Shown here in pieces: positions 10,701-18,221 of a DNA stretch of 64,000 bases (positions are counted from its first letter, which is position 1; each line of letters starts with the position of its first letter). The position numbers and the translations under genes were made by a program. A model generated the notes under the pieces. It made no database searches, had not been told where the DNA came from, and saw only the letters and a program-made list of their open reading frames with translations. The stretch covers positions 1 through 64,000 of the forward strand of contig JAJEAL010000090.1 of NCBI GenBank assembly GCA_022822785.1, read 5' to 3'. This DNA comes from Candidatus Poribacteria bacterium. Its GTDB lineage: Bacteria > Poribacteria > WGA-4E > PCPOR2b.

Positions 10701-11041
10701 ACGGGAACGCTTCCGAGGAAGAAATTGAGTTTCGTGTCCATAAAATCCTCCAGCTGCTCAGAGCAATGAATTATCCCAATCCATTTGATCGAGAGACCGA
10801 AATTACCTGTGAACTAACGGGAGCCGCCGATGAACTAATCGTTAAAATTTATAGCTTGTCAGGACGGTTAGTCCATGAGTTTACCGAGCCAGCGCGGGCG
10901 GGATTCACGATGATATCCTGGGATGGGCGTGACCGAGAGGGCGATGAGGTGGCGAACGGCGTGTACTACTGCAAGATTCGAGTAAAGATGGCCGGAGAGA
11001 AAGATCTGACGGAATACATCAAGATGATGAAACTAAAATAG
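4748..11041 (+). CDS. porU: PorU-like C25 (gingipain-type) peptidase with C-terminal sorting-type domain
   Basis: A 2097-residue exported protein with a hydrophobic signal-like region at residues 22-43. The caspase-like C25 domain covers about 680-1080. Its catalytic pair is visible as His962 in YAGHGG and Cys996 in LSCYNG, 34 residues apart, and it ends with LFGDPAMN. In type IX secretion PorU is the outer-membrane sortase that removes the cargo C-terminal domain and attaches cargo to lipopolysaccharide. The N-terminal 650 residues match the usual PorU layout of strand-rich domains. Unlike typical PorU of about 1150 residues, about 900 residues of extra strand-rich sequence follow the protease. 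The protein then ends in a domain beginning NYPNPFD (about 2008-2097) and closing with the MMKLK end typical of sorting domains. A PorV-like gene starts 14 bases downstream. It could instead be a C25 cargo protease, since it carries its own sorting-type domain. Confidence 0.8.
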   Translation: MKRLNRQISATVLSLWDVYGLRVAFCTLCCFHLLDIWAFNVYASTNARTDQSGITVEFNLPKLEISTVKRDGVRYQAVSFDGSGFTNEAGNPRLPVSRVMLGVPPDVGFHVEILHATTETRSGYRIPPVPHNVPKPRGDNFSSPSHPENFQTLKEEWREDGPAYQSTSNYPKVLAQAVYDGYIRSQRVLYLELCPVQYQPKSKLLRVHSRMTVRVHFVPQGTANKFQSLSTSSSQSAIAEPGSFERMYQSFLLNYVDAKHWRVPTNLPEASRHLLNSINQKPTRNQPGIQGTVPAGPAVREQTIGERYKILVDKTGIYRLTNEDLRRKWGIDLNGIDPRRLHLRTNNREVPIYVYGEEDGRFDPGDFVEFLGIDAKNRYTRWNVYWLGAEATRGVRISEIHASPDDPAAKLIPSFRSKLYFEENHLHSNLRHVEPNDVSPDDKHGWFAALDFWYWTGVKNLADANEVDLEFPLYDLTQSFDQPNIRVTLQGGTPTDHEALVSINNIRIDEVKWRDQDVATVGRTLRVWNNLRDATKGEKNVITLARVDTTEEENTLAFPYHVYINSFEVEYTRLLKAVNDALEFTTPAGTDPHSVRKRRRLEYTIQTFLSPDVAIFEHDGTVLVSKLQNLKIERVDLDRTERNRLREIYRVNAEADDVDQPSLQDIPRVAYNATFQVRDAHDAKYIAVSAASVRQPVRVEAATSSDLLSPANGADYVIITHPVFLEASKRLAQWRSTQKGGGYRTKVVDVTQIYDIFSNGMVNPQAIKDFLTYAYKNWAPPALSYVAIMGDGTYDHRGIDEELYPEPPELAGYIPTHYIWTTSFGKTSVDHWYTTVNGIDELPDFYIGRLSVETLEEAENVVDKLISYDDKRPNGDWRRRILSVADDEINNSGDQIFQRSLTALSESQALLGYETVPIYLEDVINTVEANRAAYPELPQRVAKDMIIDAMSDGAVIAQYAGHGGRIVWAHEAIFDNRAIDQVSETDHLPFMLVLSCYNGYFDAPGEPSMAEKLLRKDRSGIIAMLSATRLTYGSGNDTLNTIIFDMIFQRNIRQLGPISFDSKIEQLIEDGRGQLNVMLEYTLFGDPAMNLAMADYEVQADIETDTVTAGQLLKIAPGQIVEVSYDPTITGKRFTPISNFNGKIYAKAVFPGTYSTVEGEEGPLRVYSGDVPVAQEAAVVNGQFPGLSLPVPKGISAGQGHVEFYAESTTHIAASGSAFTVRVPKILDIQPELVAANPGSEPSQFRISVQVSDELNEAGIRSVLLEWRDPVQNEWLKEAMIRDTSRGNGWYTTPKPLPLSDDRSSVRYEITVVDIDNRQVSSGRQTYRPFVFPDVRVTAGLRFAEPLIYYGYSREDSAWTINADIEQIVDIELKERLEVAFFEGNPDRDRDGVVDTGAKLLGKTQIPPSAWQRRNPVAPHKNVIKDNGETDSLRRPRAFRDRPLNTNWIATATLKHELPIGNHEIFVFVDPAFDETELPYAKLREGDERDNIESRLIHVQSVLIGQNSQRVFSQDTTIDFRIPARAVPELAVLTITPLNNQQRPQPVNPSSLIPVALPNGDDTVAYSAMLDTTAPDQIGTPLQQPITAELRFDRLALQEAIKAELGLEEISNPAPDQIVTIDEGVESVAKGIGMYLWIDALKNWARLDSELVTSSDGLMDTQSTIANISASNHGDGELQTVRVDPASGRVGKWVLLFTSSETYRVLISEEERPLELIDPDRFVDPSIQAPGVFSDGVALGIDLGEKDFQFGDVLTFHIFDTSSGSSDPTFYPSSFREQNFGRGSIQYIHLEENSSMPLDRWVILFIDSEHFQVEGETHGPLSRNGQPLLGKLGNELVYPEFGLRLKISASDRAFEAGDSFRFSTKETGRIRAEVPMFGTLTLMQSNDTIPPDLQLTIGKQNFIDGDPVSSEPFIQATLTDDNGIDYVTRPVHLEISRDNQSFTLISETEYRLSNVSGSNQVNLNYQSSKLEPGIYRARLSASDLDGNASEEEIEFRVHKILQLLRAMNYPNPFDRETEITCELTGAADELIVKIYSLSGRLVHEFTEPARAGFTMISWDGRDREGDEVANGVYYCKIRVKMAGEKDLTEYIKMMKLK

Positions 11042-11055
11042 TGTAGGGCTTAACG

Positions 11056-12162
11056 ATGACTAGCAAACGAACGGAATTGAACGCAAAGACGCGAAGACGC
11101 AAGGATACGACAATTTCTGGTTTTTTTTATATCAGCCTAGCGGTGTGGTGTCCTAGCGTTCGGTTTTCTTTCCTCGCTTTCTGCGTTATCATCGGCCTCT
11201 GTTGCTGCACTGCTGCCGGCGCTGCGGAAAAGTATGCAGGTGATTTCTTGACGCTTGGTGTAGGCGCGAGACCGCTGGGCTTAGGTGGAAGCTTCGCAGC
11301 CATCGCCGACGATTCCACTGCGGCTTATTGGAATCCAGCAGGACTTGGGCGTTTGCGTCATTCCGAAGCGGCTTTTATGCACTCAAGCCTCGGCGACTTG
11401 GACAGTTACGATTTTGTCAACTATGTTCACCCAATCGGTAGGACGGCGTCGCTCGGGTTGAGTTGGCTCCGGGTTGGGATTGATGACATCCCGATTACGG
11501 CACTTCCACGTCCCGCGAGCCCCGTCAGTCCCGCCAATCGTCCCGAACAAGTCGGTTCTTTTAGCAGCACCGACAACGCCTTCTTCCTCTCCTACGGTAA
11601 ACAGGTCGGACTCAATTTGGGGCGCAAGCGTCTGGACCTATTTCTTGGTGGAAGCGCCAAATTAATTTACATTACCGCGCTAGGCAATACTAATGCGCTT
11701 GGCGTCGGTGGAGACCTCGGTGTCCTGTGGACGACACGCCCCGGATTGTCGATTGGGTTAGTCGCCCAAGATTTTTTTAACACCAAATTGTACTGGAACA
11801 CACCACCTAGAAATCCGGGTGAAGCCTCCAATACAGACACGATTGAACCTAACCTGAAAATCGGACTCTCTTACGGGCGTTCAATTAAGCCGTTGAAAAG
11901 CCAGTTACTGTTGACCGTCGATACAGACAGCTTGTACTCCTTTGAAATGCACTACGGTGCCGAGTACGTCTTTGCAGAACTCCTGTCGTTAAGAATTGGG
12001 ATCCAAGAGCGGAAAGGTATCAATACCATCCGTTTAATGACAGCTGGTGCAGGCTTACGGCTCTCCTTTCTAACCGGCGCTGCATTCTCCGTTGATTACG
12101 CTTTTACCAACAACAATGAGTTGGGCAATAGCAATCGCCTTTCGTTGATGACGCGGTTCTGA
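11056..12162 (+). CDS. porV: PorV/PorQ-family outer-membrane barrel
   Basis: A 368-residue protein. A hydrophobic export segment (about residues 36-55, ending in a Cys-rich stretch) leads into FLTLGVGARPLGLGGSFAA, the N-terminal signature of the PorV/UPF0164 family. ADDSTAAYWNPAGLG follows, and the protein ends in a terminal Phe, as expected of an outer-membrane barrel. PorV shuttles type IX cargo to PorU. The gene starts 14 bases after the PorU-like stop, so the two are almost certainly co-transcribed. The first 35 residues are basic and are encoded partly by a dispersed-repeat-like DNA tract (11081-11104). The true start may therefore be an internal codon such as GTG at 11143, and no good Shine-Dalgarno sequence decides this. 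Confidence 0.8.
   Translation: MTSKRTELNAKTRRRKDTTISGFFYISLAVWCPSVRFSFLAFCVIIGLCCCTAAGAAEKYAGDFLTLGVGARPLGLGGSFAAIADDSTAAYWNPAGLGRLRHSEAAFMHSSLGDLDSYDFVNYVHPIGRTASLGLSWLRVGIDDIPITALPRPASPVSPANRPEQVGSFSSTDNAFFLSYGKQVGLNLGRKRLDLFLGGSAKLIYITALGNTNALGVGGDLGVLWTTRPGLSIGLVAQDFFNTKLYWNTPPRNPGEASNTDTIEPNLKIGLSYGRSIKPLKSQLLLTVDTDSLYSFEMHYGAEYVFAELLSLRIGIQERKGINTIRLMTAGAGLRLSFLTGAAFSVDYAFTNNNELGNSNRLSLMTRF
11081..11104. repeat. ACGCAAAGACGCGAAGACGC-type dispersed sequence
   Basis: A tandem-like series of AAAGACGC / GAAGACGC units matches a sequence pattern I know from many bacterial genomes as a dispersed repeat near gene ends. It falls inside the annotated 5' end of the PorV-like gene, which casts doubt on that part being coding. 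Confidence 0.4.
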
Positions 12163-12185
12163 TTTGGTCCCTAGAACGTATTTTG

Positions 12186-12213
12186 TTGAGTTTTTTGGCA
12201 AAGGTGATATAAT
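12186..12213 (+). promoter_or_regulatory. sigma70-like promoter for the DUF4159 gene
   Basis: TTGAGT (12186-12191) and a consensus TATAAT (12208-12213) are separated by 16 bases. The leader to 12434 would be about 215 bases. It contains a 7-bp hairpin, TTGGAAT (12307-12313) with ATTCCAA (12320-12326), and an open frame of 38 codons starting at 12236 that has no recognisable product. Confidence 0.5.
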
Positions 12214-12433
12214 TGTATTGGCGGACTGGTTCAGCATGGAGCAGCATCGAGAGGAAAACACCCGGATAGCGCACAATCGTATTCGATTTCTTGAGGTGTT
12301 TTCAGCTTGGAATAACACAATTCCAAAGTGCCGTGTTTCCTCTTGGGGATAGAGGCAGCAGGGAAATACGCCCTTCCTCACATATCTGTTCCTGCGTTTC
12401 GATTAACCCATGAACCTCTGAACGAATGAACCA

Positions 12434-13183
12434 ATGAACCAACAAAGTTCCCTCAGTTTCTTCTTACTTTTCGTCCTTACCCTCGGTATGGCTATATTCT
12501 GTCCAAGTCACGCCAATGGGGAGGATGATAGTGACCTTTTCACGTTTGTAAGGTTAAGATATACAGGGAACGGTTGGTTCGGTAATGGTTGGGATGTCGA
12601 CTTACCTGCCTCAGACCGGAATTTTATTCGGAAACTCACACAAGCAACCAACATTCCCGTTGCCCGCCGCGAAAAGATTATCTCTGTCGGCTCCCCCACA
12701 CTTTTCAACTACCCTTTCGCTTATATGCTAGAAGTTGGCACGCTCAACTTGAGCAGTTCGGAAGCCACAAATCTCCGTGAATATCTGCTACGCGGCGGTT
12801 TTATTATGATCGATGATTTTCACGGTGGACACGAGTGGGATAGTTTCTACCGCCAATTAAAGAAAATTTTCCCGCAGCGTGAGCCTGAGGAAATCCCGAT
12901 TACCCACCCCTTATTCCACTGTTTTTTTGATATCGACACCCTCGTTCAGATTCCCGGCTTAAGGTCCCTGTTTAACGGACGCACTTACGAGCGGCGTGAC
13001 GGCTATCCTGCCTACTGCCGCGGCGTTTACGATGATAATGGTCGCTTAATGATGATGATCAATTTCAATACTGATATTGGGGATGCGTGGGAACATGCAG
13101 CGGAAGGCTTCTATCCACGAGAGCTTTCTGATATGGCTTATCGTATGGGAATCAACGCTGTGGTCTATGCGCTGACACATTAG
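12434..13183 (+). CDS. exported DUF4159 protein
   Basis: A 249-residue protein with a signal peptide (residues 1-28, ending near SHANG) and a DUF4159 domain over about 35-245. Visible family features are FTFVRLRY (36-43), the SSSEATNLREYLLRGGFIMIDDFHGG block and the C-terminal PRELSDMAYRMGINAVVYALTH helix. The domain is believed to have a class I glutamine amidotransferase-like fold, but no catalytic Cys is evident and the function is unknown. It follows the PorV-like gene on the same strand with its own promoter. No clear Shine-Dalgarno sequence precedes the ATG, where the sequence is a short AATGAACC duplication. Confidence 0.8.
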   Translation: MNQQSSLSFFLLFVLTLGMAIFCPSHANGEDDSDLFTFVRLRYTGNGWFGNGWDVDLPASDRNFIRKLTQATNIPVARREKIISVGSPTLFNYPFAYMLEVGTLNLSSSEATNLREYLLRGGFIMIDDFHGGHEWDSFYRQLKKIFPQREPEEIPITHPLFHCFFDIDTLVQIPGLRSLFNGRTYERRDGYPAYCRGVYDDNGRLMMMINFNTDIGDAWEHAAEGFYPRELSDMAYRMGINAVVYALTH

Positions 13184-13368
13184 CGTAAAATGTGAGACGA
13201 AATGAGAAGAGGAAGACAATCTTTCTGCCTTCCCAAGTTACTGTAGGCAAGATGGGTAGGTCGCTCCCTCGCTTTGGCGGGATTTCTAATTTTTATGATG
13301 TGTATTGGATAAAAAAATGGACACAGACAAATAGGAAAAAGATTCGCGCCCCACTACGCATCACGCGG

Positions 13369-15327
13369 CTAGAACTTTCCAAAAACGCGGACAAAGGTCT
13401 CCATGAAGTTATCGTCGTTCACGTCCGCATTGGCGCGTTGATCGATGTATTGCGCGCCGATGTGTAGAAACAACTCTTTTTCGTAGGCGACAAAACTCTT
13501 TTCCATCTCCGCTAGCAGGGCTTGGCGAGTAAAATCGTTGCCGTCATCACGCATATCGTTAAAAAGCATAACCTGCCCACCGCCGGTGATTTTGATTGTT
13601 TTGGTGAACTGATAAACAACTTTGAGGATAAATGCCGCCGCTGCGTCGCGCACAGTCGCGGCTTCAATCACACGAAGTCGGATATTACGTATAGCATCTT
13701 CACCATTAATCTCTCCGACTAACGAGAGATGTTCTAGACGGTCCTCCGCCATCTGAAAACCGTTACGAAGCGTATATTTGAACATAGGTGTAATTTCCAG
13801 CGATTTGGATGGACGTATGCGATAGTTTGTTTTCAGGATGCCGACCTCGTAATGTTTATTATCTTGGGCGAAATCGATATTGTATCGTAGTTTGAGTCGT
13901 GCCGTTGTAACCATCTGCCGAATCCCCGAATATTCCCACGTAACCTTGGCGGTATTGATTAGGTCATCCTGCATTAATAGCGGATCTTTGCGTCGCTTCT
14001 CGACCTCAAGCCCTCCATCTATATCAAAAAACGTTACATCTCCCCTTGCTTCCATTCTCCGCACCTCAGGTTGAGCCCGGTAAAGTTGTCCTTCCTCCCT
14101 ACTCAAGAAACCGGCAAAATACCACGCTTCATCGGGTATTCGGTCTTTTACCCATTTCAGTTCGTTCTCAACAACCAAGGCAGCATCCGACGAAAGGTCT
14201 TTCTTGTAAATCAGGTTGGAGAACGCTTTTGTTGCTGTCGACGAGCTACGGAACGCTGTATCTCTGAGGTCCTTTTCAAATTGTAAGCCGATATCAAGGT
14301 CTGTGGCACTTCCGCTACGATTTGTCTTCCGTTTCATCAACAGTCGCAGCCCACGCAGTCCAACATCAAACTCGTAATTTGGGTCTTTATCGTTTTCTTC
14401 TTCGTCCCGGAGCCCATTATTATTCTGATCTCCTTCGTCAAGGAAATCTTCATCGACATCAAATAACAGTATATCATCCTCATAATCGAAGGTGCCGTTG
14501 TTGTTCTTATCGAGGTCACCGGGGATAATCAGGGAAGGCGGGTCAAGCCATGTGTTATCGGTGTATCGGTCCTGATCATCGTTATCCCCGACAGACCGAG
14601 AAGCATCGAAGCGGGGCCCGACGCGGAAGGCTTCGCCCTGAAAGATTGTGTCCCCAACAGTTCGGAACGCCTTAAACACGGTTGTCGTAGCGTCAAAACG
14701 CGAACGGAGGTCCTTTCTCAACGTACCTTTCGGCGTTGTCGCAAACTCCGCCTTGAGCCCGTAGTTTGCAAAGTTGGTCTCCATATCCAACGCCCATACC
14801 GGCGTATCGCGGAAGTACCAAGAGACGCCCAGCTTGGACTTTCCGAACTTCGTTACTTCGCGTATGCCGACTCCAGATCCTTGGACATCTGCTTGGCCAA
14901 TCACCGGATTAAGCAGGCCGGGAACCATTAAAATCATCCAATCGGTGCGCTCGGAACGCACATCCCAACGCACACCGGAGAGGTCAATCTGATCGAAGGT
15001 GAATTTTGTAAAAGTGGTGGGGACCTCGCCCAAGCTCAAAATGTTCTTAACATTGCCGGCGGTTTCTTCGATAACCATAACGCTGTGGAAACCACGCCGA
15101 AATACGCGGTCGAAATCAAACTCGTTCTGCCGGACGGCATCCTCCTCTGTATCCGCGAGAAAATCGCGTCTATTGGTGAAATCATATTCTACCCGCCCTG
15201 ATAGAAAGAGCTTGCCGAATAGACTATAAACATCCTCTGCTTCGGTCGGAACGGTCAAAAGTCCGAAGAGGCAGAAAACCACAAAGGCGAAGATTGAAAA
15301 CTTCGCCTTTACCTTCCAATTACTCAT
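13369..15327 (-). CDS. putative outer-membrane beta-barrel with calcium-binding-like loop
   Basis: A 652-residue protein with a clear signal peptide (residues 1-30, cut near TEAED). It has alternating hydrophobic strands throughout and a C-terminal Phe (VRVFGKF), both typical of outer-membrane barrels. Around residues 268-315 there are Asp-rich loops of the DxDxNxxG kind (DLDKNNNGTFDYED, DEGDQNNNGLRDEEE) that resemble thrombospondin type 3 or EF-hand calcium loops. I do not recognise a named family. It converges on the DUF4159 gene, with 185 bases between them that hold nothing I can identify. AAGGAAA lies before the ATG. It could be a porin, a surface receptor or a cargo-handling barrel, and the neighbouring PorU/PorV pair makes a surface role plausible. 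Confidence 0.65.
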   Translation of the reverse strand: MSNWKVKAKFSIFAFVVFCLFGLLTVPTEAEDVYSLFGKLFLSGRVEYDFTNRRDFLADTEEDAVRQNEFDFDRVFRRGFHSVMVIEETAGNVKNILSLGEVPTTFTKFTFDQIDLSGVRWDVRSERTDWMILMVPGLLNPVIGQADVQGSGVGIREVTKFGKSKLGVSWYFRDTPVWALDMETNFANYGLKAEFATTPKGTLRKDLRSRFDATTTVFKAFRTVGDTIFQGEAFRVGPRFDASRSVGDNDDQDRYTDNTWLDPPSLIIPGDLDKNNNGTFDYEDDILLFDVDEDFLDEGDQNNNGLRDEEENDKDPNYEFDVGLRGLRLLMKRKTNRSGSATDLDIGLQFEKDLRDTAFRSSSTATKAFSNLIYKKDLSSDAALVVENELKWVKDRIPDEAWYFAGFLSREEGQLYRAQPEVRRMEARGDVTFFDIDGGLEVEKRRKDPLLMQDDLINTAKVTWEYSGIRQMVTTARLKLRYNIDFAQDNKHYEVGILKTNYRIRPSKSLEITPMFKYTLRNGFQMAEDRLEHLSLVGEINGEDAIRNIRLRVIEAATVRDAAAAFILKVVYQFTKTIKITGGGQVMLFNDMRDDGNDFTRQALLAEMEKSFVAYEKELFLHIGAQYIDQRANADVNDDNFMETFVRVFGKF

Positions 15328-15822
15328 ATGTGAGATTTCCTTTTATGTTTTGCATTGCCTATTTTATTCCTTACTTTGTTTGAATTCATGATAAAATAAT
15401 TTAATGCTCACTAATTTTGGCATTATACCACAGGCAGATAACGCCTTCAAGCGGAGCACAATAACCTTAGGGTCATTTATGGTAAAGTTTAGAATTAACT
15501 GGACACTCTGTACCGGCGCAGTTGAAAACAGCACCTACCAAACATGGGGATCGAAAGTGTCTACATATTTTGATAATTCACCATAGTTTTCCGCTCGTAG
15601 TCACAGATTGCCTAATCTGTAATCCCCGTGGCGTAGACACGTTCAATTTGATGCAGATATTGACTTCAGAAACCTTTGTAAGCGTTGATTAACGATTTCC
15701 GGGCTGAAACTCCGAGAAGATCTCATTTCTTCAGTATGTTTTGGTCAACCATAGATAACCCGCTATCCACAGAACCGTAAACACCTAACTCAGAAAATAT
15801 CCAAATCAGAGGAAAGTTCACA
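15328..15822. other. divergent intergenic region, 495 bases
   Basis: This gap separates the barrel gene (leftward) from the ceramidase-like gene (rightward) and must hold both promoters, but no convincing -35/-10 pair stands out. It is AT-rich near 15340-15430. A 7-bp hairpin, ACAGATT (15603-15609) with AATCTGT (15614-15620), lies in the middle. No coding potential is seen. Confidence 0.4.
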
Positions 15823-17103
15823 ATGATTCAAGCAGGATTCGGTCAACGTGTAATTACACCAGAAATCGGTGCGGAAATGCCCGGAGGTATCAACAAACGC
15901 TTGTCTCAAAGCGTGCATGATGACCTTCTGGTAAATGCGATGGTAATTGACGATGGCGATACACAGCTCGTTCTAGCAGGACTTGATGCCCTATCAATCA
16001 AACGATCGACAACACTGAATGCACGGCGACAAATTGCCGATGCCACCGGCATTCCCGCTGACAATGTGTTGATTGCGGCAAGCCACACGCACAACGGCGG
16101 ACCGGTCGCAGATGTCTTTATGAGCGAATCGGATGCGGCTTACTGTGACTTCGTTGCTACGCGGATCGCGCAGGCGGCAATTGAGGGGTACGAGAATCGC
16201 GAACCGGTCTCATTAGTTATTGGCGCGGGGCATGAGGGAAGTGTGGCTTTCAATCGGCGTTTTCGCATGAAAGATGGCTCAGAACGCACCCATCCGGGGG
16301 TGGGTAATCCCGACATCGTTCAGGTTGCAGGCCCCATCGATCCAATGGTTGGCGTCATCGGTGCGATCAATCAATCGTGTAAATTTCTCGGATGCTGGGT
16401 TAGCTACTGTTGCCACGCTACACTCGGCGTTGGTGGCGGTGGCTTTTCCGCTGACTACATCTACTATCTAAGAAAGACCGTTCAGCAGGCAATGAGAGCT
16501 GACCATGCTACCGTCGTTTTTGGGAACGGTGCATCAGGCGATGTGACGCAAGTTGATAATCTCAGAGATCGAGGGCGGCAGTCCGGCGAATGCTGGGGTT
16601 GGCATATCGGCACAACAGTTGGGGCGGAAGTCATCAAGGTGTTGGCACGTATGAATTATACAGATGAGGTGACGTTGGCGTGCACAACTGAAACACTTGA
16701 ATTTCCTTTACGCGACCTCGGTGATCCGTCGCTTAATCAAGCACAGTCTTGGGGAGATCAAGCAGTTTGGGCGCGGGAACTTGAATTGCTCAAAGAAATC
16801 AGAGAAATTGAGCCGACGGTCACGGCAGAGGTACAGATGATGCGGATTGGGTCAACAGGACTGGTTGCTGTGCCTGCGGAATACTTCTGTCAGTATGGGC
16901 TAGATATTCAGAGCTGTTCCCCCTTCGATCCGACGTTCATTGTTTCCCTCGCTAACGGTTGCGTGGGGTATGTTCCAACATCACAGGCGTTTGTCGGTGG
17001 GGGTTATGAACCGCGAACTGCACGGTCTAGTAAGCTGTGTCCAGACGCCGGCGATCGAATTGCAGCAACGGCAGTTCGGCTACTTCAGGGCGCGCCTAGA
17101 TAG
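15823..17103 (+). CDS. neutral/alkaline ceramidase-like protein (N-terminal domain only)
   Basis: A 426-residue protein similar to the catalytic domain of neutral ceramidases, zinc amidases that cleave the amide bond of ceramide. It opens with QAGFGQRVITPEIG, has the zinc-site block ASHTHNGGP (about 86-94), a second His in YCCHATLG (about 198-205), and GNGASGDVTQ. Known bacterial ceramidases are longer and secreted. This one has no signal peptide and lacks the C-terminal Ig-like domain, so it belongs to the short ceramidase-like families of uncertain substrate. GAGGAAAG precedes the ATG. It stands alone on the plus strand and converges with mtnA. An alternative substrate such as another acyl-amide is quite possible. 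Confidence 0.75.
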   Translation: MIQAGFGQRVITPEIGAEMPGGINKRLSQSVHDDLLVNAMVIDDGDTQLVLAGLDALSIKRSTTLNARRQIADATGIPADNVLIAASHTHNGGPVADVFMSESDAAYCDFVATRIAQAAIEGYENREPVSLVIGAGHEGSVAFNRRFRMKDGSERTHPGVGNPDIVQVAGPIDPMVGVIGAINQSCKFLGCWVSYCCHATLGVGGGGFSADYIYYLRKTVQQAMRADHATVVFGNGASGDVTQVDNLRDRGRQSGECWGWHIGTTVGAEVIKVLARMNYTDEVTLACTTETLEFPLRDLGDPSLNQAQSWGDQAVWARELELLKEIREIEPTVTAEVQMMRIGSTGLVAVPAEYFCQYGLDIQSCSPFDPTFIVSLANGCVGYVPTSQAFVGGGYEPRTARSSKLCPDAGDRIAATAVRLLQGAPR

Positions 17104-17183
17104 ATAGCGGAACGGTTATCTCTTCGTCCAAAATCATTTGTATCTGTGCCGACTGTAGCTAAGCCTGCCCCATTTGTGTTTCG

Positions 17184-18221
17184 CTAATCGCTTTGGTTAG
17201 CAAGACTCTCTTCATAGGGAGGATAGGCGATGCCTTTCTCTGTGATGATTGCGGTGATGAGATGGGCGGGGGTGACATCAAAGGCGGGACTATAGACTTT
17301 GACCCCGTCGGGTGCTGTTCTGTTGCCGAAGCCTTGTGTCACTTCTTCAGCGGTACGCTGCTCAATCGGAATTAGGTCGCCCGTTTTAAGGGAGAAGTCA
17401 AGGGTTGAGGTCGGCGCGGCAACATAGAAGGGGATGTCGTGAGCATTTGCCAATATCGCAACGTTATATGTTCCAATTTTGTTGGCGGTGTCGCCGTTTG
17501 CAGCAATCCGGTCAGCCCCAACAATGACGCATTGAATTTTACCTTCCTTCATGACCTGTGCCGCCATATTGTCGCAAATCAACGTCACATCAATTCCCGC
17601 TTGCATAAGCTCCCACGCTGTCAATCGTGAGCCTTGTAACAATGGACGGGTCTCATCGGCATAGACACTAATATTCTTTCCGGATTCGTGGGCAGAGAAC
17701 ATCACCGCCAGTGCTGTGCCGTAATCAGAAGTTGCGAGTCCTCCTGCGTTGCAGTGTGTCAAGATAGTATCATCATTATGGAGGAGGTTTAATCCGTGTT
17801 GACCGATGGCACGACATTTTGCTCGGTCTTCCTCAATAATGTGCTGTGCTTCCTCAAGCAGGATTTCCTTGAGTTGCGGGATTTCAAGGTTTTTATGTTT
17901 TTCCGCTGTTTGCTCAATCCGGTCTAGGGCCCAAAAGAGGTTTACTGCTGTTGGGCGTGAAGTTGCCAGATAATCCGTTACCCTTTTGAGTTCAGTTGCG
18001 AAATCGGGGTAATTGGTCGCTTTTGACTTCCATATCCCAAGCACCGCTCCCAACGCACCCGCAATCCCGATTGCAGGCGCACCACGAACCCGAAGCGATT
18101 TAATCGCCTCCCAAACGCTTTCTACATCGTCACAATAAATCTGTTTGAACTCATTCGGCAGCAGGGTTTGATCGATTAAGTGGACTCTTCCGTTGACCCA
18201 TTCAATTGTCGGAATCGGCAT
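17184..18221 (-). CDS. mtnA: S-methyl-5-thioribose-1-phosphate isomerase
   Basis: A 345-residue cytoplasmic enzyme that converts methylthioribose 1-phosphate to methylthioribulose 1-phosphate in methionine salvage. The RGAPAIGIAGALG block is present near residue 47. The catalytic Cys is seen in THCNAGGLAT and the catalytic Asp in VGADRIAANGD, and the length matches the family. The ATG at 18221 is chosen because MPIPTIEW is the normal N terminus and GGAGGAGGAAG lies just upstream. A longer open frame to 18377 would add 52 non-homologous residues. The start lies inside the 3' end of the upstream pyrophosphatase-like gene (20-base overlap), so translation is probably coupled. The other salvage gene seen here is the nucleosidase at 44.5 kb; a methylthioribose kinase is not in the window. 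Confidence 0.93.
   Translation of the reverse strand: MPIPTIEWVNGRVHLIDQTLLPNEFKQIYCDDVESVWEAIKSLRVRGAPAIGIAGALGAVLGIWKSKATNYPDFATELKRVTDYLATSRPTAVNLFWALDRIEQTAEKHKNLEIPQLKEILLEEAQHIIEEDRAKCRAIGQHGLNLLHNDDTILTHCNAGGLATSDYGTALAVMFSAHESGKNISVYADETRPLLQGSRLTAWELMQAGIDVTLICDNMAAQVMKEGKIQCVIVGADRIAANGDTANKIGTYNVAILANAHDIPFYVAAPTSTLDFSLKTGDLIPIEQRTAEEVTQGFGNRTAPDGVKVYSPAFDVTPAHLITAIITEKGIAYPPYEESLANQSD

Noticed and set aside
12236-12352. 38-codon open frame upstream of the DUF4159 gene
   Set aside because: No Shine-Dalgarno sequence and no family likeness; part of it is a hairpin.
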